From positions 1 through 10,698 of the forward strand of contig JAFYCU010000298.1 in assembly GCA_017545095.1 (NCBI GenBank): 10,698 bases of DNA. The letters run 5' to 3'. Each line of letters begins with the position of its first letter. Within the stretch, counting starts at the first letter, position 1. Below are positions 5,480 to 10,698 of this stretch, piece by piece. The translations under genes were made by a program, and so were the position numbers. Origin of the DNA: Muribaculaceae bacterium (lineage in GTDB: Bacteria; Bacteroidota; Bacteroidia; Bacteroidales; Muribaculaceae). Under the pieces are notes generated by a model. The model saw nothing but the letters and a program-made list of their open reading frames with translations. It searched no databases and had not been told where the DNA came from.

Positions 5480-6700
5480 TTACAGAGCCACTTTGCGCAC
5501 GGTGTTGCCTACTATCACGATGTAGATGCGCCCTTGGGGCAGGCCGTCGATGAAGGTGTTGAGGGTGGGGTGCTGGTAGTAGAGTCGGCCATCGGTGCCA
5601 TAGACCGAGGTCCATGTGCCGTTGCGGTCGCCGCGAATGTAGATGGCTCCGCCGTATGCCCAGATTTCGGGCTCGAGCTTTTCGGCTTCGGGCAGCTCGA
5701 TGGCTGTGGGGGTGTGTCCCACGCTTAGGGGCAGCACATCGTCGCTTTCGTGGATGAGGTTGGTGGCGGCCAGCACGTAGTCGGTGGTGCCCTCGGGGGT
5801 GGCGATGTAGTAATGGTCGGCTGCGGTGAGTGCCATGGGGTAGCCGTCGGGGCCGTAGACGCGGAAGGCCATGTTGCCGCCCAGAGCCACGCGGGTGTAG
5901 CCGTTGTCGAGGTCCTCGCTGATGAGTTCGGCACGGTCGAGGTAGATGTCATCGTTGGTCCACAGCGAGAAACGGTCGCCGTCGCCCCACACGGGATGGT
6001 CGGCATAGCGGGTCAGGGCGCGCTCGCTCTCCACGATCAGGTCGATGCCGCTCATGGCCAGAAAATTGTCGCTGCCACTCACCAGTGGTGGCCATGGTGC
6101 GGCGCAATACACTTCGAACAGGTTGAAGCAGTCGCTCAATGCCCCCGTTCCCAGTTCGGTTATGCTGGCAGGCAAGAACACCGTGTGCAGGTTCACGCAT
6201 TCGCTGAACGCTCCCTCGCCAATCTCGGCCACACCATCGGGCACGGCGATGTTGGCCACATCGGTGCCAGCCATCATGTAGGGCGGCACGGCTTCGAGGT
6301 CGAGTGGCAGGGTGATGCTTCCCAAACGGTCGCAGCCGGCGAAGGCGGCACGGCCAATGCGGGTGACGCTGCGCGGCAGCTGTACCTCGGTGACATCGGC
6401 ACCGAGCATGGCGCTGTCGGCAATGGCGGTGACTCGGTAGTTGAAGCCATCGCAATATACCTGCTCGGGAACGAGCTGCACACCATGGTACATGCTCACG
6501 CCGCGCTCGTCGAGGGCACGGCACACGGCCACTTCGTCATCGCCTGTGAACTCATAGTAGAACCCGCCGCTGGTGAAGTCCCAAGCCGAGAGGGGAATGC
6601 ATAGTGCACAATGCGCAAGGCATAATGCAGTGATGCACAATCTTTTTATGCACATCCAGTCGCGCATCGAGCGTTGAGAATGTAGTGTTCTTGTATTCAT
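5480..6700 (-). CDS. BspA-like leucine-rich-repeat secreted surface protein with T9SS-like C-terminus
   Basis: A 406-aa exported protein. A signal peptide is followed by a BspA-type LRR_5 region at about 88-195, with repeats of the form LPxSVTRIGRAAFAGC and VPDGVAEIGEGAFSEC. The usual BspA closing segment follows (EVYCAAPWPP at 196-205; TRYADHPVWG at 230-239). The last 60 residues or so (SVYGTDGRLYYQ, then GLPQGRIYIVIVGNTVRKVAL at the end) resemble a type IX secretion sorting domain, which would place the protein at the cell surface. BspA proteins commonly bind host matrix or other bacteria; the ligand here is unknown. Starts at 6700, 6667 and 6655 are possible. The ATG at 6655 (MCIKRLCITALCLAHCALC) gives the most normal signal peptide. 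The hydrophobic core is coded by a TGCATTGTGCAC-like low-complexity run (about 6600-6640). It starts 20 bases after the Fic stop, so it is probably read from the same transcript, and it converges with the peptidase, 10 bases apart. Confidence 0.86.
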   Translation of the reverse strand: MNTRTLHSQRSMRDWMCIKRLCITALCLAHCALCIPLSAWDFTSGGFYYEFTGDDEVAVCRALDERGVSMYHGVQLVPEQVYCDGFNYRVTAIADSAMLGADVTEVQLPRSVTRIGRAAFAGCDRLGSITLPLDLEAVPPYMMAGTDVANIAVPDGVAEIGEGAFSECVNLHTVFLPASITELGTGALSDCFNLFEVYCAAPWPPLVSGSDNFLAMSGIDLIVESERALTRYADHPVWGDGDRFSLWTNDDIYLDRAELISEDLDNGYTRVALGGNMAFRVYGPDGYPMALTAADHYYIATPEGTTDYVLAATNLIHESDDVLPLSVGHTPTAIELPEAEKLEPEIWAYGGAIYIRGDRNGTWTSVYGTDGRLYYQHPTLNTFIDGLPQGRIYIVIVGNTVRKVAL

Positions 6701-6720
6701 TGTCGTTGTCAGTTTTCAAA

Positions 6721-7767
6721 TTATTTTACTCTACTGTAAGTGCGGTTCTTATTGCCGCCATGCGCTTCGATGTAGCCGAATGCGGTGAGTTGGCGCAGAT
6801 AGCGTTTTGCCGTAGTGGCGGTGAGACCGAAATGTGCTACGATGGTCTCGGTTGTCATGTCGTTCTTATCGGCCATGAATTGCAAGATATCGACCATTTT
6901 CTCGGCCACAGATGGCTTTATCGACCATTTATCGGCCATTTCCCTCATTAAAGCCGCTTTATCGACCACATTGGTCTCAGTGGTTCGAATAAATTGGTTG
7001 ATGTCCGTCTGCAAGTGCTTGCAGTGATGACGAGTCATGCAGTCAAGAAAGATATTGATGTCTTCTTGTTCCCGAGAATCTATCAATGCCTGTATGTATT
7101 CCGCTTTGTCTTCCTTTAATACCTTGGTGGGCAAAACACCGAACTCCCATTGCAGCAAGTTCATCAGCAGTCGGCACGTTCGTCCGTTTCCGTCGGCCCA
7201 TGGGTGGATGCTAACCAGTTCAAAGTGTGCCCAGAAACTGAGGTCGTAAACGGCAGCCACATCGGAGGCATCAATAGCCATGCGCCTCATGTTCAACTCT
7301 TGGCAAAAAGCATCCAGTCGTGAGGGTACTTTCAAATACGACATATAAGACTTTCCACCCACACCAGCCGTCACGTTCAGTTTGCGAAGTTCTCCCTTGG
7401 CAGCCGAGAAATCACCTCCAATGGAGTGATATTCGCTGCCTGTCCGCGCCATGACTTTTCCGGCAAGCGTAATGAGCCAATCGACAGTGATGGGCTCGTG
7501 TCGCATAATCCATTGTCTACCATGGTCGTAGGCCGCTTTCAAATCGAGATTCATCATCTGCTCCGTCATCGTGCGCTTGCTGCTGGTGATGCCCTCGTCG
7601 AACAGCAATTGAGCTTCCACCTCGGTCACTGTAGAGCCTTCGATGGCTGTCGAGTGCGTGATGATGGAGTACAGATAGAATTTATCGAAATCGATCTGGT
7701 CCGAAATGCCCAGTTCCTTGTGTCGCTGGAGCAATCTCAACAGTTGATCTTTATTCTCTTTCGTCAT
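6721..7767 (-). CDS. Fic family protein with C-terminal winged helix
   Basis: A 348-aa Fic-domain protein, predicted to transfer AMP (or another nucleotide-derived group) to a target protein. The active-site loop HPWADGNGRTCR at 188-199 contains the catalytic H188 and fits HPFxxGNGRxxR with Trp for Phe. An N-terminal STAIEG at 39-44 fits the class II inhibitory helix (S/T)xxxE(G/N), with E43 as the expected autoinhibitory glutamate. The C-terminal part (about 285-348) looks like a winged helix-turn-helix (TTETIVAHFGLTATTAKRYL at 305-324), as in many Bacteroidetes Fic proteins that may bind DNA. The domain order and length are normal and nothing is broken. No antitoxin gene is adjacent, as expected for a Fic carrying its own inhibitory helix. 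It lies 49 bases after the 824-aa protein gene and 20 bases before the BspA-like gene, all on one strand. The target is unknown. Confidence 0.93.
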   Translation of the reverse strand: MTKENKDQLLRLLQRHKELGISDQIDFDKFYLYSIITHSTAIEGSTVTEVEAQLLFDEGITSSKRTMTEQMMNLDLKAAYDHGRQWIMRHEPITVDWLITLAGKVMARTGSEYHSIGGDFSAAKGELRKLNVTAGVGGKSYMSYLKVPSRLDAFCQELNMRRMAIDASDVAAVYDLSFWAHFELVSIHPWADGNGRTCRLLMNLLQWEFGVLPTKVLKEDKAEYIQALIDSREQEDINIFLDCMTRHHCKHLQTDINQFIRTTETNVVDKAALMREMADKWSIKPSVAEKMVDILQFMADKNDMTTETIVAHFGLTATTAKRYLRQLTAFGYIEAHGGNKNRTYSRVK

Positions 7768-7816
7768 GGTTATTACCTATTGACCCTTACACCGATTGAG
7801 TGACCGTGATAAAACA

Positions 7817-10291
7817 CTATTGGGCGATACGGAAGCCGATGCTGGAGTTACGAGTGCCCACGGTACTGTAGCTTCGAAACGACACGCGGCAGTAATTGGC
7901 ATAGGAGCTAAATCCACCGCTGCGAACCACACGGTAAGAACCCGATGTGGGGCCAGCAGGATTTGCCTGCTCGTTGCTGCCGTAGTTGCCATACAAGTCT
8001 TGACACCACTCCCACACATTGCCGCTCATGTCGTACAGCCCCAACTCATTCGGAGCTTTCGTAGCCACGGTTTGCGTTCCGATGGTTCCCGGTATGCCAT
8101 TGCGGGGTGCCGGAGTGTTGCCAATATACCAAGCCACATTGCCGATTGAGTTGCCTCCTGCGTACTTATAGCCCTGACTCTGGTTACCGCCACGGGCGGC
8201 ATATTCCCATTCGGCCTCGGTGGGCAGTCGGAAGTGCTGACCCGTGAGTTGGTTGAGTTTCGTGATAAATGTCTGGCAGTCGTTCCAACTTACATGCTCC
8301 ACAGGACGTTTGAGGTTATTTCCATAATTTGATCCATTATAAACACTCGGATTACTCCCCATCACCGCCAGCCACAACTCCTGGGTCACCTCGGTCTCAC
8401 CAATGCAGTAGTTGCTCAAAGTTACCTGATGCGCAGGGGATTCATTTTCCATGGCATCGTCGCCCTGCTCGGCAGTGCCTCCCATAGTGAACGTGCCACC
8501 AGCAACCGGCACCATCTTGAACGAGATGCCATACACCGTATAGATTGCAGCTTCAGGAAAATCCAGAAGGATATTGATGAGCCTGTTAATATCTTCCACG
8601 CCAATGGTGCCGTTGCAAGATAGGTCATAGTATGAAAAATCATCTGCTTCAGGAGACACGGCAAAATCCAAGATGACATTAATCATGGCATTGAGGTCAT
8701 CCACATCGGTGACACCATTTTTGGTTACATCACCCCGAGGGAAAATCACTGAAACAAGACACGAGTCGGGTTGTGCCATTCCGTCAGAGCTATCCACGGT
8801 GATAATGGCGCTACCGGGCTTGACTCCCAACACCTGCACACGGCCATTCACCACCCTCGCCGTGGCCACGCTGCTATCGCTGCTCTCCACAGCGTAGATC
8901 AATTCCTGCGGCGCGTTCGGGGTGAGCGACACCATTTCGCCAACCCAAATCTCCGCTTCGTGCTTATCGAGGGTGATAGGAACTGACGGTCCCGTCACCG
9001 TCACATGGCACCGCGCCTCAAACCACGCACACTGGGCAATGATATCCGCCTCGCCTTGTTTGTCGCCCTGAATGGTGTACACAAGCCTTCCTGCATTATA
9101 ATCGTAGCTTAACTCCACCGACACAACATCTGGATTAGAAGACATTACCACTTCGCGCAGCCCTGTATTGTTAGGTGTGAGAATTGGGGTTATGGTCAGC
9201 TGGTCATCCACTCTGAGCAGCAATACGCTATCCTGGTCCCACTTCAAAGCCTCGGGTTCTACAGCATCATCCACTATATTGAGGAATTTACTGCCCCAAT
9301 ATGGGTGATTGGCATACGCAGTCATTGACAGACAAGGTACATGAAGATTTACGTTACCGAGATAACTGAACGTGTTTTCAACGCACTCGGGAGGTGTAGT
9401 GGCATAGCAGTAAACCTCACGGGATGGAGATAAACGCAAACCGCTAATGGCAGTGATACCTTCCTTGATATAAACATAGTCAAGACTCTCCATATAGTCG
9501 ATGTAACCATCAACCATCGGTGTTTCGCAAATCTTGACAGATCCTTCACCAGCAAGAATGATAGAGGTAAAACGGCACCGGAAAAAGGGACTATGGCCAA
9601 TCACGGTCACCGAATTGGGTATGGTAAGCGAGCCAGTAAAGCCACAATCAGAAAAAGCAGTGCCACCTATCGAAGTCACCGATTCGGGGATAACGAGCGA
9701 GCCAGCCAAACCGCTGCAACCATAAAAGGATGCATAACCAATATCGGTCACAGAATCGGGAATAATTAAAGGGCCAGTGAAACCGCTGCAATTATTGAAA
9801 ACCCCATCATTAATGCGGGTTAGAGAACTGGGGAGAGATAGCCTACCCGTAAATCCGCTGCATGCCGCAAAAGCATTATTGCCGATTGTGGTCACTGAAT
9901 CTGGTAGGCAAAGCTGCCCCGTGAAACCGCTGCAACCCAAAAAGGCCTCTTTGCCAATGGTTGTCACGGAGCCAGGAATGGACAGTTTCCCAGTGAAACC
10001 GCTGCAATACTCAAAAGCTGAATCACCAATGCATGCCACGAAATAGGTTTTGTTTTCGTGAGCGACTTGTTCAGGGACGGTCAGCGAACCTGAAGCACTT
10101 GGATAGGCGGGAGTGTACCTTTGAATCGAAGAGTCCCATTGTGGCCTCTGCTGATACGTTACCGTCACCGACTGGCCATCGGTGTTGGTGTTGTAACAGA
10201 TGCCATCGACCATGAAGTCGTAAGCGACCGCTGGAAGAGAGGTAATTGCAATGGCAACTATCAGCAGGAATTGAGTGATTATTTTGGTCAT
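7817..10291 (-). CDS. Secreted composite protein: BspA-like LRR, Ig-like pair, dockerin-like, FGE/sulfatase-modifying-like domain
   Basis: An 824-aa exported protein. It has a signal peptide 1-23 (FLLIVAIAITSLPAVA), then a BspA-like LRR region at about 88-245 with near-identical 24-residue units beginning CSGFTG and containing IPxSVTxIGxxAF. A BspA closing segment ends near 340 (TAYANHPYWGSKFLNIV). Two Ig-like (Big_2-type) domains lie at about 346-433 and 437-515. A dockerin-like calcium-binding pair follows at about 519-576 (GDVTKNGVTDVDDLN and YDLSCNGTIGVEDIN, each followed by a short helix). An FGE/SUMF1-like domain fills 590-824 (GGTFTMGG, ETEVTQELW, HFRLPTEAEWEYAARGG, GLYDMSGNVWEWC, RVVRSGGF, IGFRIA). 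The paired cysteines of true formylglycine-generating enzymes are not evident near YCRVSFRS (800-807), so this domain is more likely a binding or structural module. No T9SS tail is visible. The ATG at 10291 sits directly before a normal signal peptide. Adhesion or glycan-related surface function is inferred. Confidence 0.9.
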   Translation of the reverse strand: MTKIITQFLLIVAIAITSLPAVAYDFMVDGICYNTNTDGQSVTVTYQQRPQWDSSIQRYTPAYPSASGSLTVPEQVAHENKTYFVACIGDSAFEYCSGFTGKLSIPGSVTTIGKEAFLGCSGFTGQLCLPDSVTTIGNNAFAACSGFTGRLSLPSSLTRINDGVFNNCSGFTGPLIIPDSVTDIGYASFYGCSGLAGSLVIPESVTSIGGTAFSDCGFTGSLTIPNSVTVIGHSPFFRCRFTSIILAGEGSVKICETPMVDGYIDYMESLDYVYIKEGITAISGLRLSPSREVYCYATTPPECVENTFSYLGNVNLHVPCLSMTAYANHPYWGSKFLNIVDDAVEPEALKWDQDSVLLLRVDDQLTITPILTPNNTGLREVVMSSNPDVVSVELSYDYNAGRLVYTIQGDKQGEADIIAQCAWFEARCHVTVTGPSVPITLDKHEAEIWVGEMVSLTPNAPQELIYAVESSDSSVATARVVNGRVQVLGVKPGSAIITVDSSDGMAQPDSCLVSVIFPRGDVTKNGVTDVDDLNAMINVILDFAVSPEADDFSYYDLSCNGTIGVEDINRLINILLDFPEAAIYTVYGISFKMVPVAGGTFTMGGTAEQGDDAMENESPAHQVTLSNYCIGETEVTQELWLAVMGSNPSVYNGSNYGNNLKRPVEHVSWNDCQTFITKLNQLTGQHFRLPTEAEWEYAARGGNQSQGYKYAGGNSIGNVAWYIGNTPAPRNGIPGTIGTQTVATKAPNELGLYDMSGNVWEWCQDLYGNYGSNEQANPAGPTSGSYRVVRSGGFSSYANYCRVSFRSYSTVGTRNSSIGFRIAQ
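9600..10030 (-). repeat. 72-bp tandem repeats coding the LRR units
   Basis: The segment CCGCTGCA or its close variant recurs at 9711, 9783, 9855, 9927 and 9999, exactly 72 bases apart, and a diverged unit 69 bases long lies on the low side. Each unit codes one 24-residue LRR beginning CSGFTG on the minus strand. The match extends over much of each unit, so these are recent duplications within the gene rather than only protein-level similarity. Confidence 0.85.
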
Positions 10292-10348
10292 ATTGAATGC
10301 TTTTTCTATATATTCGTAAGCTTAAGCGTCAGTGCAACAGCAGTTCGT

Positions 10349-10698
10349 TTACTCCTGCATGAGCCAGTCGTCGATGGTGCGGGTGTCGGGGTTGATGTTG
10401 ATGGCCAGCAGCCGCACGGGACGTCCGTCGTGTCGGTACTTGGCGGCGTAGTCCTTGCGCCGGAGCTGCTCCATGGCCTCGGTGGCGGTGTGCCCCAGCT
10501 TGAGCTCGATCACATAAATCTCGCGCGGCATACGCAGCACGATGTCGATGCGCCCGTCGCTGGTTCGGTCCTTGGCGCTCACGTCGGCACCCTGGGCCAC
10601 CAGCATGGTGTAGAGCAGCGCCTGGTAGTGCTTCTCGGTGGGCGCGGAGATGTCGTAGGGGATGGAGCGGTAGAAGTCGGTGAGCACCGGCATGAACG
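10349..10698 (-). CDS. C-terminal part of a DUF1703-type PD-(D/E)XK nuclease / AAA-ATPase-like protein (5' end cut by window)
   Basis: The 114 residues from the ATG at 10693 form a C-terminal PD-(D/E)XK domain as found in the AAA-ATPase-like/DUF1703 (PDDEXK_9) proteins that are abundant and multi-copy in Bacteroidales. Visible are FYRSIPYDI at 7-15, E20 in PTEKHYQALLY, SDGRIDIV at 45-52 (D50), YVIELKL at 60-66 (E63 and K65), and a family-typical ending RLLAININPDTRTIDDW (94-110). The frame stays open to the window edge, so the ATG at 10693 is probably internal and the N-terminal ATPase-like part lies outside. The active-site residues D50, E63 and K65 are all present, so the nuclease fold looks intact. 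The substrate of this family is not established. It ends 57 bases before the 824-aa gene on the same strand. Confidence 0.85.
   Translation of the reverse strand, partial: FMPVLTDFYRSIPYDISAPTEKHYQALLYTMLVAQGADVSAKDRTSDGRIDIVLRMPREIYVIELKLGHTATEAMEQLRRKDYAAKYRHDGRPVRLLAININPDTRTIDDWLMQE

Noticed and set aside
5750..6604. Open frame of 284 codons on the plus strand opposite the BspA-like gene
   Set aside because: It is rich in Gly/Val/His/Ala as expected from a mirror frame, and the minus strand shows signal peptide, LRR repeats and a sorting-like tail.
6701..6730. Possible promoter box (ATAATTTG on the minus strand) before the BspA-like gene
   Set aside because: It misses the first two conserved positions of TAnnTTTG and overlaps the Fic stop codon; read-through from the Fic gene is as likely.
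9600..10030. Regularly spaced repeats considered as a CRISPR array
   Set aside because: The 72-bp units are in frame, code LRR repeats, and have no constant-repeat/unique-spacer structure.

Overview
The window looks like a chromosomal segment of a Bacteroidales bacterium, most likely from the Prevotella/Muribaculaceae side. The evidence is a Bacteroidetes-type -7 promoter box (TAnnTTTG) before the first gene, a Bacteroidetes-type ParC/GyrA protein, BspA-like leucine-rich-repeat surface proteins (one with a type IX secretion-like C-terminus), a dockerin-like/Ig-like/FGE-like composite exoprotein, and the short G/C-rich hairpin repeats common between genes in this phylum. No rRNA, tRNA or CRISPR array is visible.

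Layout. 17-2792 (+): a promoter box and a complete topoisomerase IV/gyrase A-type subunit. 2807-3811 (+): a DUF3316-like secreted protein whose 5' end contains a hairpin repeat. 3867-4368: a compact A+T-rich island with inverted terminal repeats of about 41-44 bp, enclosing a 127-aa DUF559/Vsr-like endonuclease gene (3906-4289). 4294-5469 (+): an S41-family lipoprotein peptidase whose only canonical starts lie inside the island. The minus strand then carries a BspA-like LRR protein (5480-6700), a Fic protein (6721-7767), an 824-aa LRR/Ig/dockerin/FGE-like protein (7817-10291) and the C-terminal part of a DUF1703-type PD-(D/E)XK protein (10349 to the window edge). The plus and minus blocks converge at 5469/5480 with only 10 bp between them.

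The most interesting object is the island at 3867-4368. Its two ends are near-identical inverted copies of a hairpin-plus-G-run repeat. The left copy supplies the start codon and the G-rich leader of the endonuclease gene. The right copy is inverted, carries a mirror image of the same start (MTTHAH against MTTHTH), and is read through by the downstream peptidase frame. A related solo hairpin sits at 2925-2942. This suggests a small REP/RAYT-like system in which a Vsr-like nuclease may spread or maintain hairpin repeats. That role is inference: the sequence directly shows the repeats, the nuclease, the low G+C and the effect on neighbouring reading frames.

A second theme is that the 5' ends of secreted-protein genes here (2807, 4294 and 6700) are built from short repetitive sequence, so their true translation starts are uncertain. 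The three minus-strand genes 10291-5480 are closely spaced (49 and 20 bp) and may be co-transcribed.
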